Assembly: GCF_010015445.1 (NCBI RefSeq)
Contig: NC_053126.1
Location: forward strand, 7,970,249-8,034,248
Direction of reading: 5' to 3'
Source of the DNA: Perca fluviatilis
Lineage: Eukaryota > Chordata > Actinopteri > Perciformes > Percidae
Length of the DNA: 64,000 bases
Part shown: in pieces, positions 50,370 through 60,984 of the stretch
Numbering within the stretch: position 1 is the stretch's first letter
Layout of the letters: every line of letters begins with the position of its first letter
Program-made: the position numbers and the translations under genes
Notes under the pieces: generated by a model
The model's database searches: none
What the model saw: only the letters and a program-made list of their open reading frames with translations
Told to the model about the DNA's origin: nothing

Positions 50370-51031
50370 CAGACTGATCTCATGAATTGGCGTATGTATG
50401 ACACGCCAATTTGTATTCCGTTTTTGCATGTTATGAAGACGCATAATCGCATTTTTGCGTGTATATCAACGCAAATCGGCCGCCATTGGCCTATATTGCG
50501 AGTCCATTTCCGCCGTAGCGAGTGGTATAAAGGAACGGGGGATTGGGTAAGGAGGTAGGTTAGGGTGGTGGATGGGTAAAACACAGGACTTTCACCTGGG
50601 AGAGCCGGGTTTGCGCCTCGCGTGTGGCGATTTTTTCGGCTGTTTTTTGTTTTAAATTTTTTGTTTTTAATAAGCCTTACCCAATGTTTCTTTCCTAAAC
50701 CCAACCATTTGTTGTTGTCGTAAGCGTGTTTTAGTCGTTATTTTCCGTGTTTTTGTCACTGTTTTGTTACTAAAGCCTTTCCCTGTGTTCTTTTCCTAAA
50801 CTCAACCATTTTTTTTTTCTTGCCAGGCGTGTGACGTTGTTCTCGCGAAGTAGTGTCGCAGTTCTCTCCGATAAGCGCAACGCGGGCGCAGGCCATCGGT
50901 GGGTCTGTTTACATCAGCTGTTTCCAGCGTGTATCATACACGTGGATAGCTTAAAATGGCGTAAAATAACACGCCATTTGGCTTTATGAAAGTGGCGTAT
51001 ATATTTACGCAAAGTCATGATGCCATGTTGC
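50370..51031 (-). repeat. Dispersed repeat, copy 2, inverse of 27246-27899
   Basis: It begins CAGACTGATCTCATGAATTG and ends TACGCAAAGTCATGATGCCATGTTGC-like sequence, the inverse of copy 1. TAAAACACAGGACTTTCACC is shared exactly. The two copies differ most in the central minisatellite. Confidence 0.7.
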
Positions 51032-54000
51032 CATGAAGGTTCCCAACCCGACTTATTATGTTTCAAAGTTTCATTTACTGTTGAGGTAAATAGTGGTTTG
51101 GATCAGTATTCGGACGGAAGAAGTGATACATTGAAGTAGCAGAAATCAGTATTTAGGAGACCTCAAGAGATGTTACTAGAAACACACACATGCATTTGCG
51201 CAATGCTGTGAGGTTGTCTACCTGCTTTATTCTCATTGCAACAATTGCTGCTTTTTGAAATATCTGGTATTTTGTTGTTTTTATGTACATTCTTAGGGAT
51301 GTCTCAATCATGTTTTTGGCCCCAAATCCAAGTACAGTGTGCAAACCTGCCGACAGTAATGGAGCTGCACAGTGCACTATGGCCTCAAGTTGCCCTACGT
51401 TTAAATTAGTCAAATGTTTGATCACAGAATGGCTATGCATTAGGACTGCAAATCCGGTGTCACAGCTTTCCTTGAATTGTTTTCCATTTTGTACAATGCT
51501 CTGTAGCACAGGTGTAACGCTCAGGCATGGTACACTTGAGAAATGTTGCAGAAATACATGCAAAGCAGTCGTTATTATAACCAAAATCGGCTCTGCTGGT
51601 GTCACATGTTGACACTTGTAGTCAGAGCGAATATCATTATTGGTGATATGTATTTTTTTACAACGCGGTGTTAACAAAGAGATCCAGGGTTTTTATGGAG
51701 CTCAACGAGACGTGTTTGACAGATGGCATACTTAGAGCTACAGTACACTTGGCCATAAATTATTATGTATCCATATCTCGGTCATATACTGTGTCTGTGC
51801 TGGGATCTGCCCATTAAATTGTCCTGTATCCTTCTACGCAAGTCTCTGACAGAATCCTGTCACTGTGGCTACTATGTGGCATCCCAAAACATGTGATATC
51901 CCAGGGTACAGTTGTACAAGTGGCAGTTATGACCAGGAACAGTGATATGCAGCTAACGCAAACTCTCCCAATATGTCGGGGACTCGAGCCTGGGCTGCTG
52001 AATCGAGGATGACTCGCAGAAAGAGTAGAAGACAGATGTGACAAATGTGAGTTTTCACTGTGCGCTATAAGTGACAAGAGGTAGAAGGTGGAGGAGTGGA
52101 TAGACAGGATGGGAGGAGGAGCAGATAAGTGGCGAGATTAGAGTATTTTGACAAAGAGGTGCCAGATTCTTCTTAATCTTCAGTCTGAGTGGGGTTTCAA
52201 CTCTAACAGTGACCCTTGACCCTTTCGGCTGTGGACTGAGGGTTCGACCACTTAACATACAGTTTAGAGCTGAATACACACAGCAATTTGCTGATTTGAT
52301 AAAATCAGTTGGCAAAAGTAATGTACTGAGGGAAAAAGAGTTAAGGGTGTGACCAAAAAAATGTTTCTACTGTGAGACAAGCCACACCAGGAATAATCGG
52401 CTGCATCAAGACAGCTGGTTATATAACTTGTTGGCTGCATTCTGCATTGTTCAGAACCTGGCCCCTCCATACAGACGTGGCTCATGAAGTTGTGTCTTTC
52501 AGCGGAACTAAAGGCCTTCCCCAAATGAGATGGTCTAAATCTAAACTCACAACAACCAAAGTAATGGTGTGTTAGTCAAATGTTCTAGGGGGACCTCAAA
52601 CAGCCTATCAAGAGCTGGACATCTACTACCAAACAATGTCAGGCGGACAACACAGTCATGCTGAAACTGTATTTCACTTTACATATCACATTGTATGTAT
52701 TTGCCATATTTTGGAATGATAGCGATTTTGGGTTGCAGTTTTTGTTTAACGGTTTGTGATCCCACATTTCCTTGCATTTAACGGACAAATAAACCCCATA
52801 TTTAAGGTATATTATTTACACCATGCAGGGCTGCTATATGTACCATTGACTCATTACCAACGTAAACTAAACACCTGCATCACATGATGTTTGAGTTTCC
52901 TTGTTTTTAAGGACTACCTGAACACTCCAATAAACAACTGTGGACAAATAATGGATTATGGGAAACTAAGGGAACCAAATTCCATCAAAAAAGGACTGCA
53001 TATGCCAAAATTAGAATGCAGTTTTTGTATTTTCGTACAGATGTTGGTAAGCAAGTCTGTTCTATATAAAGACATGAAGTGAGTCAGAGTGAAAGTGAGT
53101 GAACTGAGAATGACTTGATAGACAAAGTGTTTAGCGCAAGGTACCTTTCATGTGTAATTCTGTTATCTGAAAGGTATGTAGCACCATTACCTGTACCACC
53201 CATTTATTATCATGAACTTTAGTTAAACGTTAGCACTCATTGAAAAAATAAAATTGCTTTACAGCTATAAAGTCACACCTGGAGGCCGGTCAGAATGGCA
53301 ATCCATCACACTAAATTCTTAACTATGAGATTGTGTTGACATCATGGATTATGGAAACATTTTCAAAAGGCAACCTCATCTGGCTGGACCAAACAAGAAA
53401 GCAACAGTCTTTTTTGTATTCCAATGCAGGAAACATCTTAAGTGGACAGAGAACTGAGCCCTGCAGGACACCAGGTTTTAATCGGAGGAAAGCCTGATAC
53501 AGAAGTATCTTTTACAGTATATGTGCCGTGTTTGTCAGACAGAGATAAGCAAAGCAGGCAAGCTCCAACACAGACCGACAAAGGTCGAGACAATTGACGA
53601 GCGTGGTGTGGTCCATGGTGTGAAATGCAGCACTCTAATCAAGAAAAGATAGAGGTTAACTCAGAATCCATGGGACTTAACATCATGTTGTTTGTGTAAG
53701 AGTAACACACATTGGATGCGGTATGTGTAATTGATCAGCAGATTGAAACAGAGGAGCGATGTGCTTAAATTTAGGGTGGAAAGTGGTACGTTACTGCTCC
53801 TACCGTCTAAGTATGGCACCATGGTTTTTATTAAAAGTACTTATATTTCTAACAAACAGTTGTGGGTTACACATACAGACTACAGTTTGTTAAAACTTCT
53901 ATTTTGTAGGGTTAGCTGTGCACGTGAAAAACTGTCTACATAACATATGCTTTACAAGTGTCATTGTGAGCATAATTGAATGCTTTGATCACATTACAGT

Positions 54001-54073
54001 AGTTTAGAGGATGGTGCTGGTAAGACAATACACAGGTCTGTGCAGTATCCCTGCCCTTTTCATTTTATTTACA

Positions 54074-54305
54074 TAGGGTGACCATATTTTGATTTCCAAA
54101 AAAGAGGACACTCGACCCGGCCTTGAGACAAATTCAGCCAGGCTTCTCAGAGGTTACTGAACATGCTTTATTATGCTTCAATGGTGCAAAAATAACTGTA
54201 ATAAAATAAAATAAAATCTGTAACAACCTGTAACAAAAGTTACCTACCCGGACAGTAGGTAAAAAGTGGACATGTCCGGGCAAAAGAGGACGTTTGGTCA
54301 CCCTA
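54074..54305. mobile_element. hAT-like MITE, 232 bp, target duplication ATTTACA
   Basis: TAGGGTGACC and GGTCACCCTA are perfect inverted ends. ATTTACA occurs just outside both (54067-54073 and 54306-54312). The element ends 258 nt before fam83g exon 3. Confidence 0.8.
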
Positions 54306-54563
54306 ATTTACATATACAGTACCCTGGCCATCAATCAGCCAACAAATATTCCAAAAGGAAGATAACATCACCTCATGAAATTATAAAAAATAACTTTTGT
54401 TCTTTGTATTCTTGATACTAAATGCTATGCATATTTGTTGTGATTGTAATTTCTGGTTAGTTTTCCTTGTCATTGTTTTGCAACTCTACATCACGCAGGT
54501 CCCAGGTTATAAAGTTAGCTCTGAATCTGGAGAAGACATGACATCTATCAATGTGTGTTACAG

Positions 54564-54688
54564 AACCTTCGTGTACGCTGCACAGATGGAGCAGAGTTCT
54601 ACACTCGGTCCTGCACCAAAGTCACAGGGCGAATGGGACACAGATTCATGTTCATTGATGGAGACAAAGCTGTATCTGGGTCGTACAG
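54564..54688 (+). CDS. fam83g: fam83g coding exon 3: DUF1669, pseudo-active-site region
   Basis: This exon encodes residues 208-248 plus two bases of Ser249. It holds NLRVRCTDGAEFYTRS and HRFMFIDGDKAVSGSY. A true phospholipase D would have HxK(x)4D here; this has HRFMFIDGD without the lysine, as expected for FAM83 proteins, so no lipase activity is predicted. Asp239 matches human Asp262, required for CK1 binding. The acceptor is gtgttacag|AACC. The donor AG|GTCAGT runs directly into a (TG)n tract of about 60 bases. Confidence 0.93.
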
Positions 54689-54690
54689 GT

Positions 54691-54753
<63 letters not shown>

Positions 54754-55115
54754 TCTGTGTGCTGTACCTGTCTTTGTTTGTGGCATGGATAGATGCGAAT
54801 AAAGAATGCACTGTGTCTGTTCAGGTTCAGTAGCATTATTTACACACTAGACAAACAGGTTATAAATGTATTCAATGTACAACAAAAACAAATACATTTA
54901 CTGTGCAGTCCCTAAGTAAATGGACAATTATGCATTTACTTTTGGCTCTGCACACTAATTGGAGGCTGTACACCATCCACCATATATGCATAGTTGCCCC
55001 AGTTGTCAGCCTGGTTCAGTTATTGCTATTTATACTTATTTTATGAAGTTTGTTTTGCAATGTCTTGGTTTTACTTCAAAGTAGTCTAACTTTGTATTTG
55101 CTGTATATTCTGTAG
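54689..55115 (+). other. fam83g intron 3
   Basis: This 427-nt intron begins GTCAG and passes at once into a (TG)n tract of about 60 bases. The rest is unremarkable, AT-rich, and ends attctgtag. Confidence 0.85.
54693..54752. repeat. (GT)n microsatellite next to the fam83g exon 3 donor
   Basis: 60 bp of perfect GT starting at the fifth base of the intron. Confidence 0.95.
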
Positions 55116-58100
55116 TTTCACTTGGACGTCATCGCGTCTGGACACAAGTCTCATCACCGTGGTTACAGGCCAGGCAGTGGAAGCCTTCGACAGGCTGTTT
55201 CGCATCCTCTACTCAACCTCCAGCTTGGCTGACCTCCGGAAGGTCGCCACGGAGCCTGAACCTGAGTTGGAGGCCCTCCCACCGCCAGTCGCAGTAGCCC
55301 CTCTTTCTGCTGATATTGCAAGGAAACTGAACAGCCCCAAATATGCTCTGGTTACCTTAGGCAAGCCCAGCCCCACCCCTTCTGTTGGCCCCGAAGAGTC
55401 CCAAAATCCAAAGAACTCCAAGAACCCAGAAACGAAGAACGGGTGGCGGAGTAGGGCTAACAAAGAAGCCATACAGGAGACTCCTTCCATCCACCCCGGA
55501 CTCAGCAATCTAGAGAAAGCATGCTTGATGTCATACCTGCCCACCTGGCCAGAACCTGATCCCCCCAGTGATGTAATTGGGTTCATTAACATTCGTGATG
55601 CCAGCAAACCGAATCAGGTCCATCTACAGAGATCTGAGATGTTTGAAACCAGCCAAGCGGTCAGGTTTAGCAGTCCATTCAGCATGCCTAAGGAAATCCT
55701 GCCAGAAGTCGCCAAGCCCAGACAGTTTACTGCTAAATATGAGGAGATGAATAAACTCCAACTAGCACAAGATAAAACAAAGGCTGAAGAGTCGCTGGTA
55801 GGCATAGCACAGCCAACACAAGTCAATGCAGGGCCTGGTGACTTGAATGGCAAAGCAGAGGCACCTGCACAGAAATCACCTGCATCTGGACCAAAGTGTG
55901 AATCCGACAAAGACACGACTAAGACTCTCAACATTGAGAGCAAACGGCACTCAAACACACCCACCAACCAAGATACAAGCCATAACACCGCACTGCCCCT
56001 CAGTGCAAACACACCTCGCCAATCTAGCAGCAAAGCATCCACTCCTACCGTTGGGAGGCCTTCACACACCACACAAACTGTCACCACCCTCCCCGGATCG
56101 AACACTAAAAAAGAAGCAGAAAGTGATTTAAACACACAACAACATGATATTGTGAACAAGTCGCATGTCCGGGAGTCGAGCAGTACACACGCCCCACAAC
56201 TGTGTCCCGCTGACTCAAACACAGAATCACAGACACAAACGAAGACGGTGCTGCCACATACAGAATCACACACGCAGCCACAAAACGTCTCTGACATGAC
56301 CCCTAACGTCCAGACTCCCACCGTCAACAGCCACATGTCCTCCTCTTCCGCTTCTGCCACGCGCTCTCCGTCTGTCAGTTCAACCTCCCTTTCTGAAAAC
56401 AATTATGTCTCCATTACTACAAGCACGACTCCCGGTACCTGTTCTTCTTTGTCTTCCATCAGCTCTTCTTCCTCCATTCCTCCTTTGACCTCTGCTCTTA
56501 CACCCCTCAATCCTCCCCCTCCCTCTTCCTCACCATCCCCATGTTTGAACTCAACCCCACCCATCCCTAAACCTCGTACACTCCAGCTGGTTATCAAAGG
56601 TGGCGTCATGTGCAATGGCCAGAAGCTGCCGGAGTTAAGTGTTGTCAGGAGGCCTGAGGCGAGCATAGGGCCGCTCGCGGTCCACGATGAGCCCGATGTA
56701 GCAACCGTGGCGCAGACATCGCCAGAAAAAGTGCCTGAGACAACAAACAACAGTGGAAGCGAGACAAGAGCCCAGAAAGCTGCAGAGAACACAGAAAGAG
56801 CTCCACGGCAAAAACAGAGTGGGACTTCCCAAGCGACAAAGAAGGAAGTAGTTGGACGACATGATGACATTGCAAGAATGCAGTTTGTTGCTGGAAACAA
56901 CCCAGAAGAACAGTCTCATGTTTTCATTGCTGATGCGCCAAAGGCAGAGAGTTTGAATAGTCAAGAAATAATTCCAAAAGATGTCGAACCCAAGACTTTG
57001 ACGTCGATAGACTGCAAATTAACCCCACAGATAGACTGTGAAGCCACACTACAGACAGAGATAAAGGCTCCAGAAAGAGCTTTAACAGGCTGTGAGTTTT
57101 CTAAAGGACAAAGTGAAAAAAGTGAGAGTGTGACAGAAGGCAAAACATACCTTGCAAGAGCACATGCACCTCAGAGAATATCATATAGTGAGTTGATGCC
57201 ACAAGATATAGATACATTAGAGACTGTGGATTCCATAAAAGCTCCAACACACACTCCTGTTTCTTCCACACACTTATCCAAAGACAGTGCTGGTGACAGC
57301 ACACACACATCAGTCGCAGACACACAAGGTAATCCAGGTTTCACACCAGCACAACACACAGACAACACAACAGACAACATGCCCGCTGCAAAACATAACA
57401 CACAGGGCAGCTTTCAAGAACAATCTCCTAAAGCACGGAGCGGCACGCACACACCTGAAGGACCCCTGCGTTTACGTCTCCCCGAAAAACTCACGCCAGA
57501 CTTACGTTCGATGACGCCTGAAAGAGAACCACGTTCACTCACAGCTCTCATACGCACTCCAACTCCAGACGGGTATCTTCCACTTACGCCCAGCACCCCA
57601 GACTCACGAACGCACACGCCGGATCCGCGGTCATACACTCCAGACTTTCGAACGCCTACGCCCGACGAGTATTTCTCACCAAGAGCGGACTCCGCTCTGT
57701 CCACCACCTCAGAGGATTCGTTTTACGAATGTAACGACTCTCCTTTCCACGAGGCTGTTTTGGAGCGAGCAGCTTCCAGCAACCACGGGAGGACAGAGGA
57801 TCGTGTTTGCGTTACGCACACAAATACTCCAAATGATACAACCACCACCAGCAGTCCTGCACGCGCAAATTCGAACACTCGTGCTGCTACATTAGGCACT
57901 ACAGACAGGAATACCTCGAGCAGTGAAACACAGAGTTTGTCTAGGCCTGCTGGAGTCTCCTCTTCGTCTTCTTTACTTGAGAAGGAAGTTAAAATGGTGG
58001 AGGAAAAAGAAAGCACAAATGAAGAAGAGGGTGGGAGAGAAGAGGATGAAAAGGGGAGAAAACTGAGTGCGGCAGAGAGGAGGACAGAGGGGGATAACCA

Positions 58101-58464
58101 GGGGACGGAGACGAGAGGCAGCGAGGAAGCTAAGAGAACAGCCGACCGTTTTAAACAAGGTAAAGATTTGACAGAGGCAGTAGAAAAAAACGAGGAGGCC
58201 CAATACCAAGCCCCGAAGAGAGAGATGGCGCTGAACCATTCGCCAGCAGGGAGAGCGGTCGACGGAGGAGTGACCCCAGGAGAATTAACCAACGAAAGAA
58301 CGGAGCTAAAGCAATTGCCCACAGGTGACCTTCAACCAAAGAAGGCATCTTCTGAGGAAAAGAGAGCAGACAAAGAGAAGGCAGTTGACAAGGCGCCATC
58401 AGGTCCCAGCAGTGTGGAGAGGAGAGACAGGCCCCATTCAGCCACAGAGACTGATGGACAGAAG
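55116..58464 (+). CDS. fam83g: fam83g coding exon 4: end of DUF1669 and long disordered tail
   Basis: This 3349-nt exon encodes residues 250-1365. The acceptor is attctgtag|TTTC; the frame is set by SFTW completing GSYSFTW, not by a GTG at 55159. F273-D-R-L-F277 is the CK1-anchoring FxxxF motif. AYLPTW-like YLPTWPEPDPPSDVIGF and INIRD follow at about 380-400. The remainder is low-complexity Ser/Thr/Pro, with Ser runs near 690-735, 11 Thr-Pro pairs between residues 1028 and 1098, a Ser/acidic stretch (STTSEDSFYECNDSPF) and a Glu/Lys-rich segment from about 1205. The donor is AAG|GTATGA; reading through it gives Val and an immediate stop. No frameshift or stop interrupts the exon. Confidence 0.93.
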
Positions 58465-59004
58465 GTATGAACAGTAAGGTGGCGGAAGTTTGCATCTTTA
58501 TATTCAAAGTAATTCTCCTCATCAGCATCAAAAATAGCTCTTGAAGCCACTGTGCAGGTAATCTAATTGAAATTTTCTTTAATTTTCTAATTTCTGAACT
58601 TTGCAGTATTCTGTTCAGCGTACACCAGTGATGTAAAGGGTAAGCACAGTTTACCCACTTTTTAAGGGGGACCTAGTGTAAGTCTTTATATTTCATAAAA
58701 AGTGGTAGTGACAGTAGTTTACCTGAGCTAAATGAAGAGAACTCATCATCATTCAGCAGTTTTGCATTTTTACAGCACCAAGTATAATATTTGTGCAGAT
58801 ATTTTATCTCGATGTCGGCAGTAAAAAAGTTAGATTTAAGGTGTGAATATGAATGTATTAAGTGATAAAACATTTCTGAATAGTGGAGAAAGTTTCGCCA
58901 GTCACTGATAATTCTGGCGGTATTTCACCACACTGCACCATGCCAAAGGATAACATAATAATGACATATTACTTTTAAAAATGATGGATTTAAGCTTTAC
59001 AGAA

Positions 59005-59660
59005 AAAGTTTAATGGGAAATACGCTGATTTGCTTCCTTGCCGAAAGTTAGATGAGAATTTTGATACCGCTCGTACACGTTTGATACATTTCTGTAGACT
59101 GTCTGTACCGAAAATAGGAATCTACTGCCAGCAGCTGGCTAACTTAGCTTAGCACAAAGACTGGAAACAGGGGGCTTTAACAGTTGCCAGGCAAGAGGAC
59201 ACTCCCGTAAAAGGATGATTTGTCGTTTTTACTCCAATGTTTTTTGTACAGATTAAACAAGTCTAAATAAGTCTACAACTGCTGGTAGATAGATTTTGTT
59301 ACATTTGGACAGAACCTGGCAAGCTGTTTCCCCCTGTTTCCAGACGCTGTGCTAAGCTAAATAAGCCAACTGCTAACTGCGGTAGCTTTATACATAGGAT
59401 TGGGCATCGAGAACCGGTTCCAACTTGGAATCGGTTCCAAGGGGGTGACCTATAGCTCACCTGGTGAGAAAAAAAACAGCCTGGTAAAACTGTAAATCAC
59501 CATTGCATCGCAATCAAGAATCGATTAGAACCGTAATCGTAAACAACAATCGGAGTAAGAATTGTTCAAATCAAATCGATGCCCACCCCTCTTCATACAG
59601 ACACGAGAGTGGTATCAATCTTCTCATCTAACTCTCAGCAAAAATTATAAAAAAATGTTC
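59005..59660. repeat. Common percomorph dispersed repeat, split by an insertion
   Basis: GGGAAATACGCTGATTTGC, GCTTAGCACAAAGACTGGAA and GTGCTAAGCTAAATAAGCC before the insertion continue with GTATCAATCTTCTCATCTAA after it, as in intact copies of this family. Confidence 0.65.
59395..59591. mobile_element. hAT-like insertion, 197 bp, inside the dispersed repeat
   Basis: TAGGATTGGGCATCGA and ATCGATGCCCACCCCTC are inverted ends. TTTATACA (59387-59394) and TTCATACA (59592-59599) are an 8-bp target duplication with one change. GAACCGGTTCC words lie inside. Confidence 0.75.
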
Positions 59661-59802
59661 TCAAATTATCAAACTTTTCCTTTAATTGAACCTTTTTTCA
59701 CTAATAAGCTAACGTTTAATGAAAATGAACCTTGAGTTGCATTAACCAAAATGATCTTTCAATGAACTGTGTATGCAGTGTATTTTGCAAGGTTACCATT
59801 TC

Positions 59803-59803
<1 letters not shown>

Positions 59804-59834
<31 letters not shown>
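59804..59834. repeat. (TG)n microsatellite in fam83g intron 4
   Basis: 31 bp of perfect TG. Confidence 0.95.
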
Positions 59835-59835
<1 letters not shown>

Positions 59836-60369
59836 TAGGTCTGTTGAGTATGCGCCAGCAGTGCATCACTAACTTTGAAGCACACGATACTTGTTCATTA
59901 TTGAACAAGGAGACTGTGTGAATTAAAGTGACATAGTTTTAATGAGGCACCGCACGCAGTCACACACCGATGCAATATTGATGAATCGGTAAAAGATTGA
60001 TGGTTTCACATTTATGCCGTAGTTTAACTCACTCGCCGTTGAACTAAGTCTACGCTTTTTATCTAACAATAGTCCTTACAAGTCAGGGAAGTGTTGCTGG
60101 CATGTTTTAACTCTGTTCTGTCATGTAAGATTAACAAGAGCCGCAATAAAACAGATCTCACGATTGCACCCAAGTACCTCTCTTTTCCATCGCTCGGCAC
60201 TGCCTTTGTAAGTGCAAAATTTGTTACGCTGCATTGTATGTAAGCCAGCACACTAATAGAATACATTAAAAGACATTGGTGTTATAATTAACCCCAGTCA
60301 AATGTATTGATACCTCATCATACATATATTATACATTTCTTCTTATCTCCAGTCTCTTCTCTTCTCTAG

Positions 60370-60984
60370 CTTTTGCACACTTCTCCCAAAACCCCTCGAG
60401 GACAGCAGCAAGACAGTAGAGGGCCCTCCCCTTCCCGACCATCCAGACCCCCTCGACCCCTCTCAGCCACCCAGCCTCGTCCCTGGGGAAGCTGTCAGCT
60501 GAACCAGGCAGAAAGCAAGGCGCTCCACAGTAGTTTCCAGGTCTTGGCTAATACCTCATCCCCTCGCAAACCGCCATCCACACCCCCTCCTCCAGTGACG
60601 GCGAGGGCTGTCGGGTCTGCAGCAGGGAGGAAGCAAGCCGAAGCCCCCCGCGGCCAGCACAGCCTCCTCTCCCGACCGCCTCTGGCAGCGCAGGGCAAGA
60701 TGGTCGCTGGCCAGTCGCAGAATCAACATCCTTACTTAAAATCCCCGGGCTCCTTTCGCCACACGCACTCTAACAGAGAGGCGCAGCTCCATCCTCCTTC
60801 CCACAACCAGACGGCATCACCGCAGGAAGCACGTTGGCAGGAAGAACCAAGTGCTCCATTTAGCTTCACTTTTAGCAGGCTGTACAACCTCAAGGGCCTA
60901 AAGGACAAGATGAGCAAGCTGCCAGCACAGAGCAAGAGAGTCAGAGCCAGCTCTCCGGGACAGGGACGTAAGAGCTCCAGCTAG
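60370..60984 (+). CDS. fam83g: fam83g coding exon 5: C-terminal segment and stop
   Basis: This exon encodes residues 1366-1569 and a TAG stop. The acceptor is ttctctag|CTTTTG, in phase 0. The sequence is Pro/Ser/Arg-rich (SRPSRPPRPL, RKPPSTPPPP) and ends in a basic segment with FTFSRLYNLKGLKDKMSKL and PAQSKR, a short predicted helix that I take as the conserved FAM83G C-terminus. Whether it is always included is unknown, since an intron-retained form would stop two codons after exon 4. Confidence 0.88.
   Translation, partial: LLHTSPKTPRGQQQDSRGPSPSRPSRPPRPLSATQPRPWGSCQLNQAESKALHSSFQVLANTSSPRKPPSTPPPPVTARAVGSAAGRKQAEAPRGQHSLLSRPPLAAQGKMVAGQSQNQHPYLKSPGSFRHTHSNREAQLHPPSHNQTASPQEARWQEEPSAPFSFTFSRLYNLKGLKDKMSKLPAQSKRVRASSPGQGRKSSS

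Larger units (their letters stand above)
49181..54563 (+). other. fam83g intron 2
   Basis: This 5.4-kb intron holds a (CTTT)n/(CT)n/(AC)n compound microsatellite, the end of a hAT-like repeat (about 49983-50100), the second copy of the 27246 repeat family in inverted orientation (50370-51031), a short piece typical of teleost repeats near 51295, and a hAT-like MITE (54074-54305). In 51700-54070 I recognise no gene; 53276-53640 might be a decayed antisense LINE piece but I cannot confirm it. Confidence 0.8.
58465..60369 (+). other. fam83g intron 4
   Basis: This 1.9-kb intron holds a common teleost dispersed repeat (about 59005-59660) interrupted by a hAT-like insertion, and a (TG)n tract. 58465-59000 and 59840-60369 show nothing recognisable. 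Confidence 0.8.
47120..60984 (+). other. fam83g: fam83g (PAWS1) gene, coding extent (five coding exons)
   Basis: The coding exons are 47120-47572, 49013-49180, 54564-54688, 55116-58464 and 60370-60984, with GT-AG junctions and phases 0, 0, 2, 0. They join to 4710 nt, or 1569 residues plus stop, against about 823 in human FAM83G. The N-terminal DUF1669 pseudo-PLD domain spans about residues 1-290. The start MALSQIQCLDDNHVN and ESKPEF separate FAM83G from FAM83H and other paralogues. The family anchors casein kinase 1 isoforms through DUF1669; FAM83G also associates with SMAD1 and functions in Wnt and BMP signalling. Asp239 and the F273-x-x-x-F277 motif align, at a constant offset of 23, with the human CK1-binding residues Asp262 and Phe296. 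The rest is a Ser/Thr/Pro-rich tail ending in a conserved basic segment. Confidence 0.95.

Noticed and set aside
51153..51677. 174-codon antisense open frame in fam83g intron 2
   Set aside because: No domain recognised; it overlaps sequence resembling a common dispersed repeat near 51295.
55159..55161. GTG at 55159 as a start for the 1103-codon frame
   Set aside because: The frame is open upstream to a proper acceptor at 55115 and continues the DUF1669 domain from exon 3; it is internal.
55614..56402. 262-codon antisense open frame within fam83g exon 4
   Set aside because: It is the complement of Ser/Thr/Pro-rich coding sequence, shows no domain, and the + strand frame is continuous and spliced to conserved exons. 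The same holds for 57723-58322 and 56403-56900.
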